36,960 nt of DNA from a virus. Made by a program: the position numbers and the translations under genes. The DNA is taken from positions 1 to 36,960 of the IMG/VR virus record IMGVR_UViG_3300047319_001581; one strand, written 5' to 3'. This document shows, piece by piece, positions 29,913 through 36,779 of the stretch; position 1 is the first letter of the stretch, and every line of letters begins with the position of its first letter. The notes under the pieces are model-generated. The model did no database searches and had not been told where the DNA came from. It worked only from the letters and a program-made list of their open reading frames with translations.

Positions 29913-29954
29913 CGGCGGTGGCTCCCTGATGCGTTGACGCTCTCGAAGGCGATG

Positions 29955-30647
29955 TCAGTCGTCCTCACGATCTTCGGGATGCTTGGACATGTCATGCTCG
30001 AAGCGGTTTTCCCCGAGAAGAGCGATAGCCAGTCGCTTCTTGTCCAGCGGCAATCCCAGGCAGACCTCCACGGGAGGCGTCTTGTTGGCTGCGCAGTCAT
30101 CGCATGCCACATACATCGCACCATCCATCGGCAGTCCACACGTAAGGCATCCCCACCCGCTGCCCGGTACGGGTGCGCGGCGGTCCATCATGACCAGGTT
30201 TCGCGTTCGCACGTTCGCCCGACCGCAGCAGCAGCACGGACCGAAGTCGTAGTCTTCCGCGGCTGATTCAGGGTGCGGGTCGTCTTCGTCCCAGTCGAAG
30301 TCGGGGCGGTCATCTGGATCGCACTCCCCGTTGCAGCAAACCTCGCCGCAGTTGCTGCACCGGTACTGGTCGGGCGTGGCGCGGAGGTCCTCCGCGATAT
30401 ACCACTGTTCGATTCCGCCGTAGCCCCCCTCGGGATCCTGAGCGAGTGCCGAGACGCGCCGGATGGCATCGTTCATGTCAGGCAAGCCGAGCTCGTGGTT
30501 CTCGGAGATCTCGGGGAAAATAAACATGCCGCCGCCGCCCAGGGCGTAGCCAAGCCAGCGGTCACTGATGCGGCCCACCGCGAAGGTATAGCCGTGGGAG
30601 TTGCGGCCGACGAGGACCTGCTCTTCGATCTTGATGGGCTCGGCCAT
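29955..30647 (-). CDS. acidic protein with several Cys clusters
   Basis: The 230-residue protein has a beta-rich N-terminal domain (EEQVLVGRNSHGYTFAVGRI), a first Cys cluster CSNCGEVCCNGEC, an acidic linker DPDDRPDFDWDEDDP, a CCCCGRANV cluster, and CLTCGLPMDGAMYVACDDC. These are probable zinc sites. It is the largest protein of this part of the operon; function unknown. Confidence 0.68.
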   Translation of the reverse strand: MAEPIKIEEQVLVGRNSHGYTFAVGRISDRWLGYALGGGGMFIFPEISENHELGLPDMNDAIRRVSALAQDPEGGYGGIEQWYIAEDLRATPDQYRCSNCGEVCCNGECDPDDRPDFDWDEDDPHPESAAEDYDFGPCCCCGRANVRTRNLVMMDRRAPVPGSGWGCLTCGLPMDGAMYVACDDCAANKTPPVEVCLGLPLDKKRLAIALLGENRFEHDMSKHPEDREDD

Positions 30648-30649
30648 GG

Positions 30650-31093
30650 TCAGTCGGTCCTTCCCGCGACGATCTCACGCTCGAGGGCCGTGGCGGCGCG
30701 CCAGCGGTGTTTGCATTCTGGGGTGGTGACGTGGAACTCCTGCTCGTCACCGACGCCCTGCAGGAGCAATTGGAGCACATTCTCCGCGACCATGGCCATT
30801 GCAGGGGTGAACTCGCCGCACGGGATCACGGGTGTGCCGGGTTGGTAGTCCGACACTTCCGGGGGCAAGGCCTCGGTGTTGTGAAAGGTCGCCGAGGCAT
30901 GCCAGGCGATCGGGCCCATGCCCGGGGGTAACATGTTGCCGCCGAGGGGGAAGTGTGCCCCCTCGACATCAATGCTCAGTACGGTCAGCACGGCCATGGG
31001 TCCCACGCGCGACCATTCCGTGTGCTCGGGGACGCACCGGTCTTCCTGGCAGTAACAGGGGAGCTGCAGGGCGGTGCGCTGGAGGGGTGTCAT
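30650..31093 (-). CDS. hypothetical early protein
   Basis: The 147-residue protein has AVLTVLSIDVEGAHFPLGGN, a Pro/Gly loop MLPPGMGPIAWHASATFHN, and a helical end (PAMAMVAENVLQLLLQGVGD). Not recognised. Its start overlaps the stop of the gene at 31090, and it ends two bases before the ATG at 30647. Confidence 0.65.
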   Translation of the reverse strand: MTPLQRTALQLPCYCQEDRCVPEHTEWSRVGPMAVLTVLSIDVEGAHFPLGGNMLPPGMGPIAWHASATFHNTEALPPEVSDYQPGTPVIPCGEFTPAMAMVAENVLQLLLQGVGDEQEFHVTTPECKHRWRAATALEREIVAGRTD

Positions 31094-31377
31094 CTCGGTT
31101 TTCGCTCTTTGGCGAGGCGGCGGACGCCGGCATCGGCCAACTGCAGCGCCTTGGCGGCTTCCAGGAAGCGCGGGAGCGAGGCCTGGGTGAGGACGACCTG
31201 GCCGTCGGGCAGGTCGATCCGGAGGATCAGAGCGGATTCACCGTCGCTCATGCCGCGGGCAACCAGGGCGAGCTGGATGGGCGGGGCGTCGCTGCCCATC
31301 AAGTCGATGTGCTGCCGCTTTTCAATCTCGGGCCAGCAGCCTTGTCCCCCGTTCAGATAGACGCCTATCGCGGCCAT
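31090..31377 (-). CDS. hypothetical protein, first gene of the early minus-strand operon
   Basis: The 95-residue protein has a beta hairpin (PIQLALVARGMSDGESALIL, RIDLPDGQVVLTQASLPRF) and a helix LEAAKALQLADAGVRRLAKE. The pattern resembles small domains that bind partner proteins, but no family is recognised. It is nearest the divergent promoter region, so it leads the operon running to 25285. Confidence 0.65.
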   Translation of the reverse strand: MAAIGVYLNGGQGCWPEIEKRQHIDLMGSDAPPIQLALVARGMSDGESALILRIDLPDGQVVLTQASLPRFLEAAKALQLADAGVRRLAKERKPR

Positions 31378-31577
31378 TCGCTGGCCTCGCTTTCTTCAGG
31401 ACGTGGTCTTCCGGAGGAATCTTCTCTCCCGCTTCCCTATTGTAACTTATGCATTATCGCGAGAAAGCAAAAAGGACGAAAAGAGACTTTTCTCCTTTTC
31501 GCAAATTCAATTCTGGCATAGCATAGGCTGCGTGGGCAGTAGAGGCCGGGTAATATTCAACTCGGGGAAAAGTCACG
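31378..31577. promoter_or_regulatory. AT-rich divergent promoter region
   Basis: The 200-base region between two divergent operons is AT-rich for this genome. On the minus strand TACAAT (+ strand 31438-31443) lies upstream of the gene at 31377. On the plus strand TTTTCGC and TAGCAT (31516-31521) precede the gene at 31578. An imperfect inverted repeat (31477-31501; CGAAAAGAG with CTCNTTTTCG) could be an operator. Confidence 0.55.
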
Positions 31578-31790
31578 ATGGAAACCCCGGTCGGCGAGAA
31601 CAATGACGTGGTCAGGCGCAACGACGTGGGTGTGAAGATCGACGCGGAAGTGGCTTCGATGTGCAAGATCGTCGCCGAGTACAAGAAGATTCCCGTGTCG
31701 CAATACATGAGCGAGGTCCTCAGGCCAGTGGCCGAGCGAGACCTCGAGCAGCACTCCAAGAAGTTCCTGAAGGACAAGGGCAAGTCTTGA
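31578..31790 (+). CDS. ribbon-helix-helix-like small protein
   Basis: The 70-residue protein has a strand-helix-helix pattern: VGVKIDAEVASMCKIVAEYK, then IPVSQYMSEVLRPVAERDLE. This VKID--V---K-VA-Y--I-V--Y-SE-LRP---RD type is frequent in small planctomycete proteins. It probably binds DNA, perhaps at the adjacent inverted repeat, or is an antitoxin-like protein; no toxin is beside it. Confidence 0.72.
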   Translation: METPVGENNDVVRRNDVGVKIDAEVASMCKIVAEYKKIPVSQYMSEVLRPVAERDLEQHSKKFLKDKGKS

Positions 31791-31914
31791 GTCTCGCGGT
31801 CGCGCAAACCCTGCCGAGATCAGTGAACTTGCGCGCGCCCTGGTCCGATATAGTGGTCACAGGAGGTTGAGCCGGCGGTCGGACCGCAGTCAGATTCCTT
31901 TCGGAGATCGATCG

Positions 31915-32721
31915 ATGAGACCACGCAACGCAGTGATTGTCTTCGCGCTCTGCGCAGCGCTGGCCCCAAGGCCATCGCCAGGTGACGAGGCCGAGGCGCC
32001 CGATCCACCAACGGTGGCCAGTGCTCAGTCGCCACAGCCACCACCCCCACCACCAGCTCCGCCAGCACCTCCACCACCACGGGTAACGGTCACACCCAGC
32101 CCACCACCAGCCCAGGCCGTCACGGTGCAGCCCGTCGCCGCGGCTCCCACGCAAGCCAGCCACACCCTTACCGTGCCGGCCCAGCAAGTTACCGTGCCCG
32201 CGCAGCAAGTTACTGTACCACCGCAGACAGTCACGGTCCCACCTCAGCAGATCTCCCTGGCGATCACGGCGACAGCGGCGCCGCTGGCCGCCCAGGCGGT
32301 GACAGCGCAGCCCGCGGCCGCGGCACCTGTCTATGCCCAGCCCGTGACGGTGCAGGCGGTGGCCGCAGCACCGGTCTACGCCCAGCCCGTGACGGTGCAG
32401 GCGGTGGCTGCAGCACCGGTCTACGCCCAGGCCGTGACGGTGCAGGCCGTCCAGCCGGCGATCGCGACGGCGGCGGTCCAGCCGACGACGATGGCGGTAG
32501 TGGCGACGCCGACCCATCTCGGGATGGCCGTCGCCGGCTTCGGCCAGTATCTGACCCGGTTCGGGATGACGCGGCTCTATGTGCCGAATCAGACCGTGCA
32601 ACAGGTCGTGTACAATCCGGCGCAGGCGGTGGTGGCGCAGCCGGTGGTGTCGCAACCGGTCTATTCGGAGGCGGTGCTCAGCAGCCCGCAGCATCCGCTC
32701 AAGCGCTTGTTCGGCCGGTAG
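31915..32721 (+). CDS. secreted Pro/Ala/Val-rich repeat protein
   Basis: The 268-residue protein has a signal-like N-terminus (RPRNAVIVFALCAALAP), a proline run, and repeats: VTVP with AQQ or PQT four times, then APVYAQPVTVQAVAA three times. The C-terminal part is AVAGFGQYLTRFGMTRLYVP and ends HPLKRLFGR. It is low-complexity and probably a surface or periplasmic protein of the lysogen. CGGAGATCGATCG precedes ATG 31915, and TATAGT (31849-31854) is a promoter box. A strong terminator follows at 32798. No known family. Confidence 0.7.
   Translation: MRPRNAVIVFALCAALAPRPSPGDEAEAPDPPTVASAQSPQPPPPPPAPPAPPPPRVTVTPSPPPAQAVTVQPVAAAPTQASHTLTVPAQQVTVPAQQVTVPPQTVTVPPQQISLAITATAAPLAAQAVTAQPAAAAPVYAQPVTVQAVAAAPVYAQPVTVQAVAAAPVYAQAVTVQAVQPAIATAAVQPTTMAVVATPTHLGMAVAGFGQYLTRFGMTRLYVPNQTVQQVVYNPAQAVVAQPVVSQPVYSEAVLSSPQHPLKRLFGR
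32324..32451 (+). repeat. 45-bp coding tandem repeats
   Basis: Units start at 32324, 32369 and 32414 (the last is cut to 38 bases), nearly identical. They encode the 15-residue APVYAQPVTVQAVAA repeat of the secreted protein and could change in number by slippage. Confidence 0.85.
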
Positions 32722-32797
32722 CGTGCCGGTAGGATGCTGGTTCATTTCCCAGCAGAAGCAGTGCACGCCGCCAGAGGGATCTGAGCGGACTCGACCC

Positions 32798-32835
32798 CAG
32801 CCCCGTGCGCGTTACGGCGAGCGCGGGGCTGTTTT
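32798..32835 (+). terminator. intrinsic terminator
   Basis: An 11-bp stem (32798-32808 with 32821-32831), 12-base loop, then TTTT. It ends the gene at 31915. Confidence 0.8.
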
Positions 32836-32852
32836 CATGCGCGTCGATCGTC

Positions 32853-32881
32853 TGTTTCGCCCGCTGAGGGTGTGGTAGCAT
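32853..32881 (+). promoter_or_regulatory. promoter of the PEP-CTERM gene
   Basis: TGTTTC (32853-32858), 17 bases, TAGCAT (32876-32881) with TG before the -10 box. The same TTTCGC plus TAGCAT pair occurs upstream of the gene at 31578. Confidence 0.5.
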
Positions 32882-32921
32882 GGCAGACGCTTGATCGCAG
32901 CATGTGAAGAACGGGGTGTTT

Positions 32922-33620
32922 ATGCGAACGATTGCCTATGTGATGCTGGCGGTTGCGGCGATTCTCGCCGGGATGGGCTCGGCAAGGGCCGCGTCGATCA
33001 GTGTGCTCACGGATTCCGGAAATCTCGGCGAATTCAGTTTTTCCAACACCGGGATCATCAGCGGGACCGCGACAATCGCTGTTTCGGTCCCGTCGCTCAT
33101 CAGCACCGTTAACACGGTCAACGGCGCGATCGTGCCCCCCGAGCCGGTCCGCGTCAACACGCCCTTCAGCTTCACGGTGACACCCACGGGAGGCGGCCAG
33201 TACAGCCTGACGCTTCCTGCGGGGATCACGAAAACCGTGGGCGCCACCGTGGGGTCACAGGCGATCCTGGGGATCAATTTGACGCAAGGTGACACCCCGG
33301 CAGCGCTCCCGAATTTTTTCAATGCGTCAGGGCCGGTAACGTCCCTGCTTGCCAACCTCAACCCGCTCTACGACTTCGCCGCCTTCAGCAACGGGTTGGG
33401 CAAGGTAAATTTTACGTTCACGGCCACTACCTTCACGGCGACTTCGAGTTTCGCTGGCCTGTTCAGCACCGTGGGTGCCACTGCCATCGGTAACGGCAGC
33501 TTCAGCCAGTCTGCCGCTGTTGTTCCTGAAGCCGCATCCGTGGTTATGCTTGGCCTCGGTCTGGGCCTGGTCGGCGTTGTCGCGCAGTATCAATCCCGCC
33601 ACCGGCCCTGGCACCCGTAA
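32922..33620 (+). CDS. PEP-CTERM-type exported protein
   Basis: The 232-residue protein has a signal peptide (RTIAYVMLAVAAILAGMGSA, likely cut after ARA near residue 24). The mature part is Ser/Thr/Gly-rich and beta-like. Its C-terminus has VVPEAASVVMLGLGLGLVG with a basic RHRP end. This is the PEP-CTERM sorting signal layout (VPEPAS motif, hydrophobic helix, basic tail), with Ala in place of the second Pro. In known systems an exosortase of the host removes the tail. ATG 32922 follows an ACGGGGTG; GTG 32904 is in frame. It has its own promoter and terminator, as a cargo gene would. Confidence 0.8.
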   Translation: MRTIAYVMLAVAAILAGMGSARAASISVLTDSGNLGEFSFSNTGIISGTATIAVSVPSLISTVNTVNGAIVPPEPVRVNTPFSFTVTPTGGGQYSLTLPAGITKTVGATVGSQAILGINLTQGDTPAALPNFFNASGPVTSLLANLNPLYDFAAFSNGLGKVNFTFTATTFTATSSFAGLFSTVGATAIGNGSFSQSAAVVPEAASVVMLGLGLGLVGVVAQYQSRHRPWHP

Positions 33621-33648
33621 ACCCCGTCAGCGTCTCGACGGGACAGGC

Positions 33649-33679
33649 GACCCCGTGCGGTGCTGCGACGCGCGGGGTC
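33649..33679 (+). terminator. intrinsic terminator of the PEP-CTERM gene
   Basis: GACCCCGTGCG (33649-33659) pairs with CGCGCGGGGTC (33669-33679), 9-base loop, followed by a mixed T-rich tail. Confidence 0.7.
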
Positions 33680-33714
33680 GTCTCGTTTCCGCTACCGATA
33701 GCCTGCGCGTGGTT

Positions 33715-34296
33715 TCAGTCCTTCCAAAAGTGCCTGAACCGCGCTGGGTTGACCGACGTGTATTTGAGCACCTGGGACAGTGTGCGATGGCCGAGGTAGT
33801 CCATGATCGCCCGCAGGTCGCGACCGTCGTTGGCCATCTTGTAACCGCAGGCGTGCCTCAACATGTGCGGGTGGATCGGCATGGGCAGTCCCGCCTTCTC
33901 GCCGGCGCGCTGGACGATCTTCTGGATGCTCGAGGGTGTGAGTGGCCCGCCCCGCTCCGAGACGAACACGTAGACCGAATCCGGGACTTCGCGGAAGAGG
34001 CGGCGAAACGCGCGGGTCTCGTCGCCGCCGAGTGGGTGCTTCATGTCCTTCCCGCCCTTGAGGCGGTAGATCATCACCTCGCCGGCGGCGAGGTCGACCT
34101 GGTCGCGCTTGAGGTTCACCAGCTCGGTCGCTCGGAGGCCGTGCCGATAGGCCGTCCTGATGAGCTGCGCGTCTCGGAATCGACGCCTCCCCACCTTGGC
34201 CGCGGCGGCGGCCACTTGTTCGACTTGCTTGGGCGTCAGGAACTCGCCCAGGGGGCGGACCTGCTGGTTCGTCACACCCTTCCGGATTGGTGGCAT
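33715..34296 (-). CDS. FimB/FimE-like short tyrosine recombinase
   Basis: The 193-residue protein is a minimal recombinase with no separate core-binding domain, the length of FimB/FimE. Active-site residues are R55 (GLRATEL), K80 or K83, H144-M-L-R147 (HPHMLRHA), H170 (YLGHRT) and Y179 (KYTSV); none is missing. FLTPKQVEQVAAAA opens the domain. ATG 34296 is chosen (GGGAAAG upstream); the frame is open further. This class inverts short DNA segments that carry promoters. The phage also has a full integrase at 20557, so a different task is likely; the promoter between inverted repeats at 35009-35095 is a candidate substrate. Confidence 0.85.
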   Translation of the reverse strand: MPPIRKGVTNQQVRPLGEFLTPKQVEQVAAAAAKVGRRRFRDAQLIRTAYRHGLRATELVNLKRDQVDLAAGEVMIYRLKGGKDMKHPLGGDETRAFRRLFREVPDSVYVFVSERGGPLTPSSIQKIVQRAGEKAGLPMPIHPHMLRHACGYKMANDGRDLRAIMDYLGHRTLSQVLKYTSVNPARFRHFWKD

Positions 34297-34360
34297 GAGA
34301 AACTTTCCCATTATCAAGGGTTGTGCTGCACGTGACATTCGCGTGCTGAGGCGTATTTTA

Positions 34361-34374
34361 CCTCTCGCGAGAGG
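34361..34374. promoter_or_regulatory. 14-bp palindrome upstream of the FimB-like gene
   Basis: CCTCTCGCGAGAGG is a perfect palindrome. On the minus strand it directly precedes a TAAAAT -10-like box (34360-34355), so a protein bound here would control the recombinase gene. Confidence 0.55.
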
Positions 34375-34484
34375 GTGGACCTTCTCAAAAAGTGAGAGGA
34401 AGTGGGAAAGTCGCCGATCCCACAACGGCCATGCAGGCCTGGAAAACACGGCTTACGGCCCGTCCTCTGTTCTGCCTTTCCTGG

Positions 34485-34946
34485 TTAGAGCTTCTCGTCG
34501 ATCTCGATCGGTGAGCCGAGGAGGAGCTCCGCTCGGGAGACGTCGTCCGTGGTCTCGACGTAGAAAATGCTCGCAATGTATTGCGCGGCAGGTTTCCCGG
34601 CCTTTTTCGGTGGCGGAGCGAGGTTGGGGAACGAGAGACGGCGCTCTTTTTTGACCCGACGCGCAACCGAAGGATGGAGGTCCTGCGCGGGCGCCCAGAA
34701 CGGGATACCGCGGGCCTCGAAGACAACCAGGCCGAGCTCCTGCGCCGCCCAAGGCGTCAGAGCCCATGATCGATAGCTCAGTGGATTCCCTTCCTTGTTT
34801 TGATGCCAGAGCTCGATCCAGCCCTTATCGCAGAGTTGCTCGAGGGTCTCCACCGAATGCCCTTTGCGATCGAGCGAGCTCTCCTCACACCACACTTGGG
34901 GTGCTTCGACGATCGCGCGCAGCGCTGTGTCCAGATGGGCACTCAG
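34485..34946 (-). CDS. winged-helix-like protein with an unusual start
   Basis: From the GTG at 34895 the product has 136 residues: VETLEQLCDKGWIELWHQNK, SYRSWALTPWAAQELGLVVF, and a basic region with PPPKKAGKPA. Reading upstream, the frame stays open and looks coding (LSAHLDTALRAIVEAPQVW), a helix that would complete the fold. GGGGAGG lies 10 bases before CTG 34946 and 7 before ATC 34949, while the GTG has no such site. I therefore extend it to CTG 34946. It is the first gene of the unit with the recombinase. Confidence 0.6.
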   Translation of the reverse strand: MSAHLDTALRAIVEAPQVWCEESSLDRKGHSVETLEQLCDKGWIELWHQNKEGNPLSYRSWALTPWAAQELGLVVFEARGIPFWAPAQDLHPSVARRVKKERRLSFPNLAPPPKKAGKPAAQYIASIFYVETTDDVSRAELLLGSPIEIDEKL

Positions 34947-35008
34947 GATAGACTACCCTCCCCGCTCCCTTGGTCTATTCAGTCTACCCATCAGGCGCAA
35001 GACCCCCA

Positions 35009-35095
35009 ATTGATTGCGCGATCGGAGGGGCTTGTTGGCAACAGTTAAGTCGTGTAGTACCATAGGTTTTAAGATTTCTTGTTCGCGCAATCAAT
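35009..35095. repeat. 13-bp perfect inverted repeats flanking a promoter
   Basis: ATTGATTGCGCGA (35009-35021) and its exact reverse complement (35083-35095) enclose 61 bases. They could be recombinase sites of an invertible segment or two halves of a spaced operator. The enclosed promoter is described separately. Confidence 0.7.
35035..35063 (+). promoter_or_regulatory. promoter for the plus-strand operon at the right end
   Basis: TTGGCA (35035-35040), 17 bases, TACCAT (35058-35063). Start near 35070. It points to the gene at 35136 and, on a circle, to terS and the head genes. It lies wholly between the inverted repeats. Confidence 0.6.
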
Positions 35096-35135
35096 GCGGA
35101 CGGAGCGCTATAGGTAGAGAAGGCAGGGTTGCTCG

Positions 35136-35405
35136 ATGACCCGCATCTCAGGCTTCCCGACTGTCGCGGGAGACTACGCCCGGGGCCGGACATCCGACGC
35201 AAGGTCCCCCTCGAAGCGTCGGCGACACATCCGGTGCGCCTACTGCCGCTTGATCCAGCGGCGATCGCCCCAGTGGATCACCCGGCATTTCGATATCTCG
35301 AGGCGAACAATGCAGCTCTGGATCAAAGCAGCCCTCAGTTACGACGACCCTGAGTCCCTGATCCTGCGGACCATGGTCGCCGGGGGTGCGCATGCTGCTC
35401 GGTGA
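35136..35405 (+). CDS. small HTH-like basic protein
   Basis: The 89-residue protein has a basic middle (RSPSKRRRHIRCAYCRLIQR) with one CxxC and a helix-turn-helix-like stretch WITRHFDISRRTMQLWIKAA. GCAGGGTTGCTCG precedes ATG 35136. It may bind DNA; it heads the operon with the matrixin gene, which overlaps its end by 14 bases. Function unknown. Confidence 0.62.
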   Translation: MTRISGFPTVAGDYARGRTSDARSPSKRRRHIRCAYCRLIQRRSPQWITRHFDISRRTMQLWIKAALSYDDPESLILRTMVAGGAHAAR

Positions 35406-36243
35406 AGCGCTCCGCCACATCCACGCGCGCGGGTATGCCGATGATGCCGCGGGCGGCGCACGGGGTCTGCTCTCGGTCCCGGTGAATCCCCGCGACTTGA
35501 TCGCACGCTATCAGCGCTATCAGGGGTTGCCCGAAACAGGGGTCCTGACGCCCGAGACCGAGGCGCGCCTTGCGGCGCCTCGGTGTGGGCAGCCCGATAT
35601 CATGGCGGTCAGCCAGGAATCGGCCTGGGGCCTGACCGAGCTGACGTACTGGCAGGAGATCCGGTATCCCGGGGTCGATCCGGATGAGCTGGCCACGGAC
35701 TACGCCCTGGCCGTCCAGCGGGTGACCGAGGTCTGCGGCCTGACGGTCACTGCGGCGCCCTCCGCCAGCGCCGCCCAGGTCCTGGCCCAGTCAGGCAATA
35801 TCGATGGCCCCTGGAACGTCCTCGCCCTTTCCGAGTTGCCCCCACCGGGCAATGAGCGGCTGGTGCTCAATCAGCGGTTTGACGTCGCCGAGATCGGCCT
35901 GACGCGGGCCCAGCGGCAAGCCATGATGGCCCACGAGTTTTGTCATGCTTTAGGTCTGGGGCACGCGCCGCCGAGCTCGGGTGCCTTGATGGCGCCCATC
36001 CTGGCCTCGGTGCTCGGCCCGCAGGCATGGGATATCGCCGAACTCCAACGACGGTATGGGCCGCCGGTGTCGACGCCGTCACCGGTGCCTGTTCCGCTGC
36101 CGCCAGACCCTTCGCCCCCGACGCAGGCCGGTCCTGCGGTCGACAGTATTCTGATGACAATCCCGCGGGCTGGACACTACCAGTACACGTTCGGTTTCGA
36201 CAAGCCGGGCCGCTACCTCATGCTGATCGTGCCGTACGAATGA
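35392..36243 (+). CDS. matrix-metalloprotease-like (matrixin, M10) protein with cysteine switch
   Basis: The 283-residue protein has a peptidoglycan-binding-like domain at about 36-62 (LIARYQRYQGLPETGVLTPE). PRCGQPD at 63-69 is the cysteine-switch motif of MMP proenzymes. The catalytic site HEFCHALGLGH at 181-191 is the HExxHxxGxxH zinc motif with catalytic E182, and ALMAPI near 200 is the Met-turn. A proline-rich linker and a small C-terminal beta domain (HYQYTFGFDKPGRYLMLIVP) follow. There is no signal peptide. Its target is unknown; cell-envelope protein cleavage during exit or entry is possible. GTG 35386 is the alternative start. TGA overlaps the ATG of the membrane protein. Confidence 0.88.
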   Translation: MLLGEALRHIHARGYADDAAGGARGLLSVPVNPRDLIARYQRYQGLPETGVLTPETEARLAAPRCGQPDIMAVSQESAWGLTELTYWQEIRYPGVDPDELATDYALAVQRVTEVCGLTVTAAPSASAAQVLAQSGNIDGPWNVLALSELPPPGNERLVLNQRFDVAEIGLTRAQRQAMMAHEFCHALGLGHAPPSSGALMAPILASVLGPQAWDIAELQRRYGPPVSTPSPVPVPLPPDPSPPTQAGPAVDSILMTIPRAGHYQYTFGFDKPGRYLMLIVPYE

Positions 36244-36764
36244 TCTACATTGGCCTCCTCTGCTTCGGCCTCTTCGTCGGGACACTGCTTTGCGTCGGCA
36301 TCCTCTTCATCGCGGATATGGCGAGCTGGCAGAAAGCCATAACGTTCATTCTCGCCATCACCGCCAGCGGTGCGATGTTCAAGTTTCTGGACATCTTGGG
36401 CACAAAGGACCATCCCGACGCGCTCGCCGGCTATCCGATCGGCCTCTTCCTCGCCCTGCTATGGTCGCTCTGCGGCTATGCCAACGCGCGCATCCAGAGT
36501 ACGGATAAGCGATACCAGTTCTTTGGCTGGATGCAACTGGCCGGTGTGGTCGGGGTGACCACGGTCCTGGTTACCTACACGGTCCTTCAGGCCCCGATGG
36601 GCTCGATGGGCAATCAGGTCGTGTTCGGGCTGGCCGTGGTTCTCGCTTTCGGCGTGATCGGTTTCCTGATTTACAATGCGGTCCTGGCCATGCAGCGCAA
36701 CCACAACGGCAACGGTAACGGCCTACCGCCGGCAAATAACCCGCCGCCGACCGGCACCCCCTGA
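36240..36764 (+). CDS. multi-pass membrane protein
   Basis: The 174-residue protein has five hydrophobic segments: IGLLCFGLFVGTLLCVGILF, AITFILAITASGAMF, YPIGLFLALLWSLCGYA, LAGVVGVTTVLVTYTVL and VVFGLAVVLAFGVIGFLIY. A hydrophilic NGNGNG and Pro-rich tail follows. It is coupled to the matrixin gene (ATGA). No family is recognised; a holin or holin-like role in lysis is possible. The frame is open from 35940, but that part overlaps the matrixin gene. Confidence 0.7.
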   Translation: MIYIGLLCFGLFVGTLLCVGILFIADMASWQKAITFILAITASGAMFKFLDILGTKDHPDALAGYPIGLFLALLWSLCGYANARIQSTDKRYQFFGWMQLAGVVGVTTVLVTYTVLQAPMGSMGNQVVFGLAVVLAFGVIGFLIYNAVLAMQRNHNGNGNGLPPANNPPPTGTP

Positions 36765-36779
36765 GACTCGAGCCCACGC

